This document shows positions 13,401 to 22,819 of a DNA stretch of 64,000 bases, in pieces. Source of the DNA: Lytechinus variegatus (taxonomy: Eukaryota; Echinodermata; Echinoidea; Temnopleuroida; Toxopneustidae); contig NC_054758.1 in assembly GCF_018143015.1 (NCBI RefSeq), forward strand, positions 8,478,501 to 8,542,500, written 5' to 3'. The translations under genes were made by a program, and so were the position numbers. Position 1 is the first letter of the stretch. Every line of letters begins with the position of its first letter. The notes under the pieces were generated by a model. It was not told where the DNA came from and ran no database searches. It worked only from the letters and a program-made list of their open reading frames with translations.

Positions 13401-15517
13401 TAACAAATGTGACATTGAGTAAATGATAAACAATAGATAATATATATAATTCATGTAAATTTTATGAACAAGTACAAATAGAAAGTAGTGGCCAGTAATC
13501 GTATGCAAATTGCTTGAGTACATCGTAGTCGACATATGATTGTACAATACGACTTAATGAATGCCATTGAGAGATTACATTCTTAAAATCGAGTCGTGTT
13601 GAAATTTGTTTGTGAGGTAACATTTGCTACAATACAAGAGGAACCGCAACAAATAAGTAAATTAGTTAGGCTTTTTCTGTTTTTATTACAATAAACATAA
13701 GAAATGATAAAAAAAACAGTTGGTACATAAACTCCCGTTCGAGGGTATAAGTAGTTTTGGTTAATATGATAGCTCCAAAAGGGCCAAATAATGATCCAAG
13801 TTGGCTAGCAAAGAGTTCTTGAGTAAAAGCCCATAGTGCTGGTGATAACAAAATTGGTGTTGAGTTGCAATGGGCGATCATAGTCACTGAGTTAATATAT
13901 CCTTGAACACAGCCGATTTCATCAATTCATGAGTTGATTTATGTTCTTTCGAACTGGTGGATGATCTTGATGAGATCTGAGAATTCCACTCAAAACATTT
14001 GCAGTCTCTTGATGATGCGGAAAAGAGTTCATCAGAAGTTGATGTGGTATTCCACCATTGAATTACTTGCTGTAAGATAACTTATCGAGACATTCTAGAA
14101 TATTCGAGTGTACCTTAAAAAGACAGTTCTTTACTTGCAATCCTTTTTATTAAGAAAGTGATAATTTTTATCTGCAAACTCTCTCAGGAGTTTTTAAAAC
14201 AAAATGGTTAAAATAATGTTCATACAATTATTCTTGTATGAAACATGTTTGGGTGCCAACGTTTAATAATGAATCAAAAGTACCTTAAAAATTTACAGAT
14301 ATCATGAATATGTTTTAATACTCATTCTAGGCTCGTCATGTTGTGAAGCAGTACCAGTTCTTACACTGGCCAAATGAGGCCCAGCAGCAAGCGAATCGAC
14401 CTCGTCAGCTAGTCAATCTGATGACAAAAGTTCAGGAAACTTTAGAACGATCCCGAGAAGGGTTCCCAGTACTTGTTCATTGCATGTGAGTAATGGAGAT
14501 CAACCATGACTGTGCATCCCTGTAATACGATTGTATTCCTAGTTCCCCAAAAGTGTTCACCACTGTATCTTCTTTTCCTGCACTTTACTGTATTGGGAAA
14601 TGACTATACCGTAATATCAATTGAGTGGATCCGATAATTGGGTTGTCTAATCTAGCATGTTTGTGTTGTCTACGCTAATGGATGAAATTACTCTTACGTC
14701 TGGTTTGTTTTTCTAAGGACAGGCAGAAAGATTATTAAAACATTAAATCAATTTCAAAGATTTTTTTGGCAAGCTTTGTAGAACAATTTATGGTACGATT
14801 AATGCTGGTATTGATTTGTTATTTTATTTATTTAATTTTTTCTAAGTATGTAGGCATAGTGATGACTTTGTTAACACATTTACATATCTATAGGAATGGA
14901 GTTGGCCGAACTGGCGTATTTTGTAGCACGCTTGAGTGCATCGCACAAGTAAATGAAGAAGGCGCTGTCGATGTCTTTCACGTGGTGAAGATGCTCAGAA
15001 GTGAAAGGATGCATTTCGTACAAACCGAGGTAACATTTACCTGTACTGTGTGTGTGTGTGTGTGTGCATGACTCGGATGGAGTGAGAGTGTGTATGTGCG
15101 TCTGTTTGAGAACGCCAGTGTTTAGGAAATGTGAAATCGCATAGGAGTACATTTGTAAGTACATTTGTAAGTACATGGTCATGTACCCACCGAGTGCATT
15201 TTTGCATGTGAGTGGGTTTTCGACTATGGCTGGCTTTTTGTATTGCTTGTGAGGGTTAGCGTTATTCATGTGCATGTATTACTTTTCTTCTATTTCTTGT
15301 AATGCAGGAAGAATATTCGCTCATCTACGAGCTGATCAAAGAATATCTTCGAGAAAATGATTACGAGCATCCGTTTCCTGAGGTTTCGCCGAACGATCAC
15401 ACTTACACGTATGCCGATTCCCCTCTGGCCCCAGGTTCCGGTGAGAGTGAGCATGTATACGCACAACTGCAAGAGGGCGCCCCCGATAAAGGAGTGTATA
15501 CCCCACTGAAGACATAA
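1281..15517 (+). CDS. Receptor-type protein tyrosine phosphatase, 13 exons, 5' incomplete
   Basis: Thirteen exons chain in phase: 1281-1403, 1632-1922, 2551-2979, 3231-3303, 4562-4629, 6660-6904, 8607-8706, 9347-9420, 11700-11828, 12800-12928, 14331-14485, 14894-15029, 15308-15517 (stop TAA). They give an EGF-like module, an Ig-like domain, one FN3 domain, a transmembrane helix, a ~110-residue juxtamembrane segment, one PTP domain and a ~40-residue tail. The protein would sit in the plasma membrane and would, if active, remove phosphate from tyrosine. The PTP shows NTVADFWD, HC-x5-R followed by TG, and QT motifs, but has WPN instead of WPD. There is no second PTP domain. No signal peptide is visible, so at least one exon lies upstream of the window. 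The domain order resembles a Tie-receptor ectodomain joined to a phosphatase. Lineage-specific FN3-bearing RPTPs are known from sea urchins; orthology was not tested. Confidence 0.88.
1632..1922 (+). CDS. RPTP exon: Ig-like domain
   Basis: The exon runs in phase 1 at both ends and gives 97 residues. The two Ig cysteines lie in AIISCTFDAD and TIYCFVGN, about 60 residues apart. Two N-glycosylation sequons (NFT, NST) fit an extracellular domain. The start was chosen at the AG at 1630-1631 because it keeps the phase of the preceding exon. An AG at 1649-1650 would break the phase. Confidence 0.78.
1923..2550. other. RPTP intron, nothing recognised
   Basis: AT-rich intron between the Ig-like and FN3 exons. 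I see no repeat or gene in it. Confidence 0.5.
2551..2979 (+). CDS. RPTP exon: membrane-proximal FN3 domain with furin-type sites
   Basis: Strong acceptor (tctctttcag) and a phase 1-1 exon of 143 residues, longer than a usual ~90-residue FN3. The FN3 signatures are YLVIAWDSW near the start, VIGYKVYVSSSDG in the middle, and ITGLDDGQSYRIRISAV near the end. Between the middle and last strands is a ~50-residue insert that is very basic, with RPSRRRRE and RKKRQG. Both fit the furin consensus R-x-K/R-R. Cleavage within the membrane-proximal FN3 is known in several RPTP families and leaves two non-covalently joined subunits. Sequons NET and NIT are present. That the sites are cut here is inferred. 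Confidence 0.85.
3231..3303 (+). CDS. RPTP exon: transmembrane helix
   Basis: The exon encodes a glycine-rich start and about 20 hydrophobic residues (GGIIFIVLLIVIIIIV), then LRLRR as stop-transfer signal. The AG at 3229-3230 keeps the phase-1 join from the FN3 exon. A better-looking acceptor at 3191-3192 (cattaacag) would add TPSGPSATGAIV but shifts phase (enters at phase 2). The donor after AAG at 3303 leaves phase 2, which the next exon accepts. Confidence 0.7.
3999..4325 (-). repeat. Rearranged tRNA-SINE fragments
   Basis: The stretch after the C-run at 3999-4008 (cctcgcctgggttgag, then gctgaaggaaattacgcaatggc) matches the middle of the minus-strand SINE at 60945-61236. Part of it recurs at 4237-4320 after a second C-run. 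This is a duplicated SINE body without its tRNA-like head. Confidence 0.6.
4562..4629 (+). CDS. RPTP exon: juxtamembrane segment 1
   Basis: A pyrimidine tract and AG at 4560-4561, entered in phase 2, give KKPRPKPVSYSYNNDCIGD. The donor gtatac leaves phase 1. The run of basic residues continues the stop-transfer stretch, and the two tyrosines (SYSY) are candidate phosphorylation sites. There is no domain; the exon is assigned by phase and position. Confidence 0.68.
5540..6230. repeat. Degenerate ~105-bp tandem repeat with GCGCGAAGCGCG core
   Basis: Cores at about 5691, 5797, 5898, 6003 and 6117 (gcgcgaagcgcga and decayed forms) are 101-114 bases apart. Between them recur ctgaaaattttgatatt, aaaagggacatt and ggaattcat. 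Related units lie at 38380-38920, 39000-39560, 43860-44600 and 49140-49560, in both orientations. Confidence 0.65.
6660..6904 (+). CDS. RPTP exon: juxtamembrane segment 2 and start of PTP domain
   Basis: The acceptor after a pyrimidine-rich stretch (ttatacgag) is entered in phase 1; the donor gtgagc leaves phase 0. The first ~55 residues are polar, with RYENLG and a Pro-rich stretch. The last ~25 residues, IPVSKFATFVENN then FYKDFL, match the N-terminal helix of receptor PTP domains (usual form vxxFxxyvxxm, then FxxEF). Confidence 0.8.
7447..8136. mobile_element. DNA element with AACCCTAA-type inverted ends
   Basis: The left end aaccctaaaaggactggg and right end cccagtcctgttagggtt are inverted copies with two mismatches. 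The ~690-base interior is AT-rich with a run of C at 8083-8098, and no open frame. A non-autonomous DNA transposon is inferred. It lies in the RPTP intron after exon 6660-6904. Confidence 0.6.
8607..8706 (+). CDS. RPTP exon: PTP N-terminal part, pTyr-loop region
   Basis: Acceptor tatttttag, phase 0 in and phase 1 out. It encodes 33 residues ending SRNTNNHP. This corresponds to the stretch that in active PTPs carries KNRY before the aspartate-rich D-x-SRV motif. Here KNRY reads KSRN, so the tyrosine that stacks on the substrate phosphotyrosine is absent. Confidence 0.75.
9347..9420 (+). CDS. RPTP exon: DRNRV and DFIDASYV motifs
   Basis: Acceptor aacttccag, phase 1 in, donor gtgagt, phase 0 out. 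The product DRNRVILESVGSLDSDFIDA followed by SYVK is the PTP motif usually written D-x-SRVxL...DYINASYI. It fixes the reading frame of the flanking exons. A TTAA-flanked foldback transposon lies about 55 bases downstream of the donor. Confidence 0.9.
9475..10069. mobile_element. TTAA-flanked foldback element, family 1
   Basis: TTAA at 9475-9478 and 10066-10069 flank arms that begin AGGGGAATGAAA and end TTTCATTCCCCT. The arms are long, about 190 bases, and nearly complementary (for example gttatgagcatttgaatatt against its complement near 9940). The interior is noncoding. The TTAA duplication points to piggyBac- or Kolobok-type transposition in trans. Confidence 0.85.
11700..11828 (+). CDS. RPTP exon: PTP core, TQ-P-NTVADFW motif
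   Basis: A 129-base phase 0-0 exon encoding GIRYRFITTQMPMPNTVADF and then WDVVFYNQPTVIIMLND. It matches the PTP core (usual ATQGPxxxTxxDFWxMxW, then ivMLt). The usual AxQGP reads TTQMP. The donor is gtgagg. The following intron opens with diverged relics of the 116-bp satellite. Confidence 0.93.
11885..12150. repeat. Diverged relic of the dyad-rich satellite
   Basis: The words gttcacattgtgtccac, acacagtgt and caccacatagtccactac, then gaacacactgt, match the vocabulary of the 390-1204 array but no longer keep its period. It lies in the RPTP intron after the exon ending at 11828. Confidence 0.5.
12800..12928 (+). CDS. RPTP exon: KCxxYWP-type motif
   Basis: A 129-base phase 0-0 exon with strong acceptor (cccctttag) and donor gtatac. 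TCAQYWLDSG replaces the usual KCxQYWPxxx, and GSFSVTTVS matches the following beta strand. Confidence 0.9.
14331..14485 (+). CDS. RPTP exon: WPD loop (as WPN) and start of catalytic loop
   Basis: Acceptor ctcattctag, phase 0 in. VKQYQFLHWPNEAQQQANRP corresponds to the vxxfhfxxWPDHGVP segment. The general-acid Asp of the WPD loop is Asn, and the HGVP that follows is EAQQ. The exon ends PVLVHC plus two bases of the next codon, so the catalytic cysteine is the last complete codon. The donor gtgagt gives phase 2, the usual intron position before the P-loop. Confidence 0.93.
14894..15029 (+). CDS. RPTP exon: catalytic P-loop and alpha helices
   Basis: Entered in phase 2. With the previous exon it reads HCMNGVGRTGVF, where active enzymes have HCSAGVGRTGVF. 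Cys and Arg of C-x5-R are kept; Ser-Ala is Met-Asn. It continues to SERMHFVQTE, keeping the first Gln of the QTxxQ motif. The second Gln (start of the next exon) is Glu. Confidence 0.95.
15046..15066. repeat. GT microsatellite
   Basis: A short run of GT just after the donor of the P-loop exon, in the last RPTP intron. Confidence 0.8.
15308..15517 (+). CDS. RPTP last exon: PTP C-terminus and Tyr-rich tail
   Basis: Acceptor ttgtaatgcag, phase 0. EEYSLIYELIKEYLREN completes the PTP fold. The remaining ~40 residues form a cytoplasmic tail with tyrosines in HTYTYADSPL, EHVYAQL and GVYTPLKT, possible SH2-docking sites. The stop is at 15515-15517. There is no second PTP domain. Confidence 0.9.
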   Translation, partial: EEYSLIYELIKEYLRENDYEHPFPEVSPNDHTYTYADSPLAPGSGESEHVYAQLQEGAPDKGVYTPLKT

Positions 15518-16638
15518 AGATGATTCCGTTGGGACAAAGGCTCTTCCAGCTAAGGATTCCATGAACTCGGGAATGGTTTAAAATATTGAAATACGCACTG
15601 GCATTTACTAAACACCTAAACTTTAAAGCCTGTAGACTAGTTGGTCAACAAGTTTATAGTCCGCGAACAAGCTAAGAGTTACTTGTACGACTTTGACTAT
15701 ACAGATATTGAATAACAACACTGCATAATGATGTTTATGTTATAATTTAAGTGTTTTAAAATTCATTTTTTTAATTCATTTTTCAAAGGCATTTAGTCGC
15801 CTCTTGATGGAGATTGTATTCATTCTATAACCTGTTACCTGTTTTCGAAAGAAATATATTGTTATATCTTGGGAGTATTTGTGAGAAGGGAGTCGTTGCT
15901 GCAAGGGAGAAGGGATGGCAGAAAGACAGCTTCTACTACCCTTCCCCCAAAACGTGTTCAAACATGCACACAAGCATAAAGTGTGCGCGTCAATTATTAC
16001 ATGTCAACCAGGTAAATTTTATCTTTATTATATGATTGGCCGCTTCGCGCTCTCACTTTCTGATCCTAAAAAAATACTACGCATTCTTACCTCAATTCCC
16101 AGGAAATTTTCTCATTGGCCTTACAAAAAAAAAATCGTTTCAATAATATCTTCAAACTTCCTTTAATCAAATGCATTTTCCTCTCATGTAAAAGCGGATC
16201 TATCTTTGTTGTATGAGAAACATGTTTGTATCATTATCTATAATAGAAATTTCTTTGATATGTTACGTTTTAAATAAACAAACTACATTATTGTGTAATG
16301 TTAAGTACATTTTATAGATTTTTTTAATTGTTATTTTTTTCCAAATCAGAACATTTTGTGACAGGCAAACATACACTATGCCGATGTGTTGGCTTTCATG
16401 AAGCTCACGAATGTATGCAAAGGACGCGAATTAAAAAAGAAGAACAAATGGCAAAGTCCATCAGTCATTTTGCGTAGCAAAAATATCGCTTATTCTTTTC
16501 ACCTGGGATGTGATGCCTTTTCTTTACGCTTTATTTTTTTAGAGTACCTCAAAATCATTATAACAAGTTAAACATGCTCAAATCGCAAATGTGATGTTCG
16601 TGTCCTTCGCAAGATCTTGGTGTCGCCCTTAACTCATT
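15518..16638. other. 3' flank of the RPTP gene
   Basis: Probable 3' UTR and spacer, AT-rich. A short gcttcgcgctctcac string at 16042 resembles the GCGCGAAGCGCG repeat family. No gene seen. Confidence 0.5.
16273..16278 (+). promoter_or_regulatory. Candidate polyadenylation signal of the RPTP gene
   Basis: This AATAAA lies about 755 bases after the RPTP stop codon; I saw no nearer canonical hexamer. AATAAA is common by chance in AT-rich DNA, so this is weak. Confidence 0.25.
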
Positions 16639-16855
16639 GTGGAGTGTTGTGGCCCAATGAATTAGTCTCCAGACTCTTAAAACAGAGGGTCGTGGGTTCG
16701 AATCCCAGCCGTGGCGTAAATTCCTTCGGCAAGAAATTTATCCACATCGTGCTGCACTCGACCCAGATGACCTTAATGGGTACCCGGTAGACTTTATTCC
16801 TTGAACGCTTTAGCGCCTATTAATATGGCGGCCAGCTACAGCCGGGGTATCAAAA
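16639..16855 (+). mobile_element. tRNA-derived SINE
   Basis: The tRNA-like head has an A-box-like stretch (gtggcccaatgaattag) and a B box ggttcgaatcc at 16695-16705, then a tRNA-unrelated body. The head shares cagagggtcgtggg and tcgaatcc with the copy at 63109, so both belong to one family. The 3' end is decayed. Confidence 0.75.
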
Positions 16856-17414
16856 AAAGTTTACACTTTGAAAAAGCCCTGGAAATTAAAAAAATATATA
16901 CAACATGTGGGTAATTTGTTCACATACAAAATTGGGATTGGGTCTCATCTATCCAATAAAAGTAAAAGTTTTGACAAAATGTTACACTTGAGTGAGCACT
17001 GTCCATTTTTGTAAGTCTCACAGAAATGCACGTTTTACGCTGTGTCAAGGGATGAGGGAGAAATCAAACTTACCCAATGAAACATTTCAGTTCAGTTCAG
17101 TTCATTTTATTTCAAATTCCATATAAAAATAACATTAAGAAAATACATATATCTACACACAATAGAAACAAGGATTAAACAATAATTTGGTATACATGGT
17201 ATATACGAATAATGTTAACATATTGCAATTTACAGGAATTAGGGGAAAGCCAAAAAAAGCCAGATGGCTTGTCGAGCAGGCTACCCTAGTAGGGGGAAAT
17301 AAATTATTGTCAATATTGAAATAAAACCAGATATAAAACTATATTGAAATTAAATTAACAGAAGAATAGGACAGATACCACACAACCCTATACAAAGCAG
17401 CATATCTAAAATAT

Positions 17415-19058
17415 TCAAGATGTCAGCAAATATTTCTTAAGCTTCCTTTTAAATACGTTAAGTGTTTTACAAGATCGAATTTCAATTGAAAGACTGTTCC
17501 AAACTTTTGGGGCACGATGTCGAAAAGATTGAAGTGTATAATTTTTTGCAACTGGGTATAAATGATAATTTTCCCTAGTTCTTGTGTTATAAGTATGTAT
17601 ATTACAATTTTTATTTACCATACATGAAACTGTGCTAGGAAGAATATTATTTTCATTTTTAAATATAAGTATTGCACATTGGTAATCATTTAGATTAAAT
17701 ATATTAAGTACATTCAGTTGAATAAAAAGATCTTTTGTATGTGCCAAATAATGAGAATGAGTGCATATTCTGACTACTTTCTTTTGGAGAAGATACAATG
17801 GTTGTAGTTTTGAATGATAAGTATTAGCCCATACAATATTGCAATAACTTAGGTAAGATAAGATTAATGTATTATATAAAGTCAAAAGAACTCGTTGAGG
17901 GAGAATATGACGGAGTTTGCTGATAACACCAACATTTTTTGCTACCTTATTTGTAATAGTAGAAATATGAATACTCCATGATAATTTTTCATCTATTAAA
18001 ACACCTAAAAACTTTGTATGATGGACACGTTCAATAATTTTATCATTCATTTTGATTTGAAAATTATCCAAAGATTGCTGTGGTGAATTTTTTGAGTTGA
18101 TATGAAAATATACATAATTAGATTTTTCTGTATTCAATAAAAGTTTATTTGAAGAGAACCAAAGTGAGACTTTCTTCAGTTCAGTATTAAGTAAAGTATT
18201 TAATGAAGAAAATGAATCACTGGAGATTAAAATGTTGGTGTCATCAGCAAACAAAATAAACTTGAGTTTGTCTGTGCAATATGGTAAATCATTGATAAAA
18301 ATTAAAAATAACAGTGGGCCCAGAATGGACCCTTGAGGAACGCCACATGAAATTGAACGAGAGTCAGACAGGGTTTCATTATACGATACATATTGGGATC
18401 TATCATACAAATAATGTTTGAACCAAAGTAAAGAGGTACCTCTTACACCATAACATTGCAATTTATACAATAATATTTGAAAATCTATACAGTCGAAAGC
18501 TTTACTAAGATCAAGGAATATACCAATAGTAGTTAATTTTTTATCTAAGGCATCAATAATGTAATCATGTAATTTTATAACGGCAAAGTCAGTGGAGGAA
18601 TTCTTCAAAAATCCAAATTGAGACTGGTTCAAGATATTATTTTTACATAGGAAATCATATAGTCTGGAGTAAACTATTTTTTCAAGAATTTTAGAGAAAA
18701 ATGGCAAAACAGATATTGGACGATAATTGGAGACATTATGTACATCATCTTTTTTATATATGGGCGTAACTCGAGCAATCTTTAAATTAGAAGGAACAAT
18801 GCCTGAAGACAAAGACAAATTAAAAATATAACACAATGGTTTCAATATCAAGTATATAATTTTCTTTATGACAACAGGACTAATACCATCGATTCCACAA
18901 GAGGAAGTTGAATTTAAGTTCTTTACAACATCAAATATTTCGCTATCTGAAACAGGGTGAAGAAATAATGATTTATCACATGGTTCCGGAAGAAACTTTG
19001 TAAAAATATTTAAACCACCAAAGTTTGTAGAATTATTTGAAAGTAAACCAATTTTCAC
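17415..19058 (-). pseudogene. LINE ORF2, reverse transcriptase part
   Basis: An uninterrupted frame of about 547 codons. In order: the Pro/Tyr-rich palm entry SNYRPISVLPFFSKILEK (motif 1-2), DLSKAFDCID (motif A, catalytic Asp), GVPQGSILGPLLFLIFINDL (motif B), FADDTN (motif C, catalytic Asp pair), then KFLGVLIDEKLSW. It ends with the C-terminal domain typical of the CR1/Jockey group (YLQKK-like, HT-x2-LF). No RNase H domain is seen. The frame lacks its own endonuclease, which lies upstream in shifted frames. Confidence 0.93.
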
Positions 19059-19403
19059 AAAAAATCATTAAAACAATTGGCAATATTCTCATCACCATGG
19101 ATTGAATCATTACCATTTATTATATAATCTGGTAACTTCTTTTTCTTTTGACCAAGTAACTCTCTAATAGCATTCCATGTTTTTTTAATATTTCCGTTGC
19201 ATTCATCAAATTTGTTAACATAAAATTTCCTCCTAGCTTCTTTTAGTAATTGATTTAATTTGTTCCTGAGTATAACATGTTTCTTTTTATTATTTACAGA
19301 TCTATTTTTACAATAATCTTTATAAAGTCTATGTTTTTTCTAATCATTTTAAGTAGTGATGAATCAATCCATGGTTTTTTAGCTCTGTTTTTAGGTCTTG
19401 ACT

Positions 19404-20593
19404 TTACAATTTTAAAGTTGCATTATACAATAAAAGAAATTTGTTTAAGAAAATATCATATGCTTTGTTGGCATTGTCATAATCAAATAATACATTCCAA
19501 TCAATATTTAATAGCTTTTCTTGAAATTCGTTTATAGTATTTTTATTAATGAGTCGTTTCACACAACCATCATTTTTAGTATTGAGGCTATATTCTTTGG
19601 TAATCTGAAAAACTGGTAAATGGTCTGAAATGTCATTATAAAATAAGCCAGATGATATATCGCAATTTAGGTTATTGGTAAATATATTGTCTATAAGAGT
19701 ATATGAGATGTTTGAAATTCTAGAAGGTTTGTCAATTAAAGGAAGAAAATTATTGGCATATAAGACATTAAGAAAATGGTTTGAACCCACACTGGTTGAT
19801 TTGATAAGATCGATATTAAAATCTCCCATGATATAACAAGGTTTATTTTCACTATCAATTTTTTCTAAGCAGTTCTGAAATATGTCGTTTAAATGAGTAA
19901 TGCTAGATTGTAGTTTTCTATAAATAATACCGACCAATATATTTTTCTCTTTTTCAAATTAACTTCAATAAAAAGGGATTCATAATCATCTTCATTGGCA
20001 AGTATATCATCTCTGATAGTAATATCTAACTTATCATCAACCATCAAGGCCACACCACCACCTCTTCCATGTTTACGGTCTTTATTAAAAAAATTATAAC
20101 CTGTGATATTAAACAAAATGGGAGTGCTATTATTGATCCAAGTCTCAGAGAAACCATAAATAGTGAAACTCAAAGGTAATGTACTTATAAAGTCAGAAAT
20201 AGCCTGAAAGTTTTTGGAGAGACTGCGTGAGTTAAAGTGTAACATACTAAAATGGTTATCAGAGCACTTATCCCTACAAAAGTCTTCAAATTCACTTTCG
20301 AGGTAGTATTTACAGTTAAAATCAAGGTCATATTGCACATCAAACTCATCAAAATCATTGGAAAAGCTATTTTTTAAGTTATTCAAATCATTGATATGTT
20401 GATGGTTTAATAAGGCTTTAGTATCATTGAAGAATAGTTTAAATTCGTTATCATCAATACTACTAAAAGGGAATACAGAATGTACACATCTTGAAAACGT
20501 ACAATCGCATAATTCTACATCACTGAAAGTTGAGTCTTTACAAAAAGGACAATCTATGAGTGCTGCACAGTTACAATCAACACAGAACATCAA
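19404..20593 (-). pseudogene. LINE ORF2, N-terminus and AP-endonuclease part
   Basis: Two overlapping frames (20593-19889 and 19937-19404). The first starts with a Cys-rich stretch (MMFCVDCNCAALIDCPFC), then HFNSRSLSKN, FSETWINNS and GRGGGVALMV, the first endonuclease motifs. The second has YIMGDFNIDL and SDHLPVFQI, the GDFN and SDH catalytic motifs. A frame break near 19930 separates them and another near 19420 ends the second. Confidence 0.9.
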
Positions 20594-20680
20594 GGAGATT
20601 AAAAAATGTACAAAAGGTTAAAAAACGGCTAAAAGTTTGTGAGACAGTAGTAGTAGTAGGAGTACTTCATTTCATTCAAA

Positions 20681-21366
20681 CTATATTTTATCAACGTCTG
20701 TTTTGGACTTTATGAGTATCTTCTGGCATCCTGGAGCTTTCCCTAGGGCGAAGAGTCTACCATCAAGCGACCAAGCTGCTTTGACAGTGTTGCTACTTAG
20801 GGCATAGTTGAGAAGTTCTGCATTTGGTGCAGTGAGGTCCTCCATGGTTGATTTCCCGGCGCCGGCAAGTTTACGACGTACACGCATAACTTCTGCACGC
20901 TTCCGATACGAGATGAATTTCACAATTATTGCACGGGGCTTGTTGTTTCTCGGTTTACCCACCCGATGACTTCTTTCAAGATCAGCTTTAGATAAATCAA
21001 CTCCAATGTGCGATGCTACTTGAATGACTAAGTCGTCCGTATTTTCCCCTGCGATTTCCTGGATTCCAAAGAAACGTAGACAGTTTCTCCTTTCATATTG
21101 CTCCTGTGGTTGAGACGATGTTGCAGACGCTCAATGTTGTTGTTTTGTTTCTCTACTTGGGATCGAAGATGTTGAATTTCCTTATCCTTACTCTTCAGTG
21201 TAGATTCCAGTTCCAAGATGCTTCCTTCCTGCTTTTCAAGGGTCTCCCTCATCTCAGACATATGTTTAGCCAATTGAGATTCAATGACACCTAGGAATCT
21301 AGGGTCATTTACAATGTCCTTTATTATTGCAGATACTTTCTCTTTTCCTCTAGTTGCGTCAGCCAT
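20681..21366 (-). pseudogene. LINE ORF1, coiled coil and RRM-like part
   Basis: The first frame (21366-21028) has ~55 residues of heptad-like coiled coil (ESTLKSKDKEIQHLRSQVEK). The second (20962-20681) has KPRAIIVKFISYRKR and MEDLT, typical of the L1/Tx1-type ORF1 RNA-binding fold (RRM plus C-terminal domain). A frame break near 21090 separates them. Such proteins bind the element's RNA as trimers in L1. Confidence 0.8.
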
Positions 21367-22410
21367 TGAAGATTAGTATAATAGTTGTTGATAAGAGAAA
21401 ATGGATTGAACAGTAAAGATAGAAGACAAGATCAAAGGACAACGTTGTTCGAAAATTAATAGAGTTTGCGTACAGTACGATATAGTAGATCTACTCACAA
21501 GTCACAACTGCATCAACAGAGTGAAGGTGTGGGACCGTAGAGAAGAAATGCAGTACTGGCTACGTGGCAAGAAACGAGGCAGATCTTGAATATAATGACT
21601 AAATCCAAAGCAGAATAGAAATATAGATGTACTCCTGAGAGATGGTTGTTAAATCTAAAGTTCACATATTAAAATCTGGTATCGAAGTTGACGAAAGACG
21701 ATAAAAAGATGAATATTTTCAGCAGGAAATGTAATAAAGTCAGTCCGTGAAGAGAAGAATTTTTGTATTTCTCATACAGATCCCTTCCACGTTTAGTCTA
21801 ATGAAATAAAACGGATACATTCAAGCATTTTGTAACACTTTTGCTTCCCAAAATGAAATTTCAACACTTATAAAGCACACCCTTTACCCCTTTTGTGCCA
21901 GCTGGATCTGAGGACATAACTGAATCTAAACAAAAGTTTATATCAGACATCTCCAGCATTTTTTCACTAAGTTTTTATAATTTAAAGTGGGTTTATATTT
22001 CATTTTTCATTTGATACTTGTTTCTCCACACTTTTTCTAAGCTTGACAATAATTCACAATGAAAATCAAGCCTAAGCCATTTCATGTAAATCACAGTTCA
22101 CGGTAAAGCAAATATCGTTACGATGGCCTCGGTGTGTGGGGGAGTGGGGTGGGGCGCAATGCACCCTTCGAAGTGTTTTGGGCAAGGAAACAAGTTTTAA
22201 AAAGGGTTAAAGATATGTTCAAGTCAGTTTTACTAGCTAAATTCCATGTGTTCTTCGTGATTAAGGTCCGGGTTTTATTCGCATAACTATTTCAAAGTTC
22301 TGCGCAAACCATTTTTCACTAACTTTTCCAAAAGCAAGTGGTGCTCATTCAAGCGGAAATATATTTCGTCAGTTATATCGTCATTTGCTTAAATGGATCC
22401 GTGTAAAAAT

Positions 22411-22500
22411 GTAAAAATGTAGAAAAATATTCAGAATATTACAAATGTATAATTTTAGAGGATTTCTTCTTAATGTAAACTTTTTTTGATACGCACTGTA
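22411..22500. repeat. Single end of a Tc1/mariner-like element
   Basis: It ends tttgatacgcactgta, the complement of TACAGTGCGTATCAAAA, a mariner-type terminus. It shares acaaatgtataa and the terminal stretch with 59803-59878. No partner end was found nearby. Confidence 0.5.
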
Positions 22501-22661
22501 TTAGCTGAAATGTGTTCTTATTATTCTTATAAATATGTAATACACTTTGGCCTTTGTTACGATATGCGATATCAGTATCGATGTCCACACCCCTTAATAA
22601 TAATATAAAAAAAACTTTAACTCGCTATCATGGCCGCCTTACCTGTGTGAATAAATCACCT

Positions 22662-22819
22662 GGGGCCCGTTTCATAAAGAACTTGCGACTGTTGTAACTT
22701 TGCCTTTTTGGAAACTGCCATGGTAACCTTGATTATGATTGGCTGCTGAGCCCTGCTACCATGGTAGTTGTCATTATTGCAAAGTTACAGCAGTTACAAG
22801 TCCTTTATGAAACGGCCCC
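22662..22819. mobile_element. Small foldback MITE, GGGGCCCGTTTCATAAAG ends
   Basis: The left end ggggcccgtttcataaag and right end ctttatgaaacggcccc are inverted copies. Inside, gttgtaactttgc pairs with gcaaagttacagc and gccatggtaac with taccatggtag. About 158 bases, noncoding. Confidence 0.85.

Larger units (their letters stand above)
17086..21600 (-). mobile_element. Nearly full-length non-LTR retrotransposon (CR1/Jockey group)
   Basis: Read on the minus strand: ORF1 (21366-20681), ORF2 with AP-endonuclease (20593 to about 19404) and reverse transcriptase (19058-17415), then a 3' UTR ending in a (CTGAA)n-type tail (ttcagttcagttcagttca on the plus strand at 17089). The RT shows PQGSILGPLLFLIFINDL, FADD and FLGVLID. 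LINEs copy themselves by nicking DNA with the endonuclease and priming the RT on the nick. At least three frame breaks (ORF1 near 21090, ORF2 near 19930 and 19420) make this copy inactive. The 5' boundary is approximate. Precise clade is uncertain (Daphne- or L2-like by the C-terminal region). Confidence 0.92.

Noticed and set aside
16639-16710. tRNA gene
   Set aside because: Same family as the SINE at 63109, with a SINE body after the B box.
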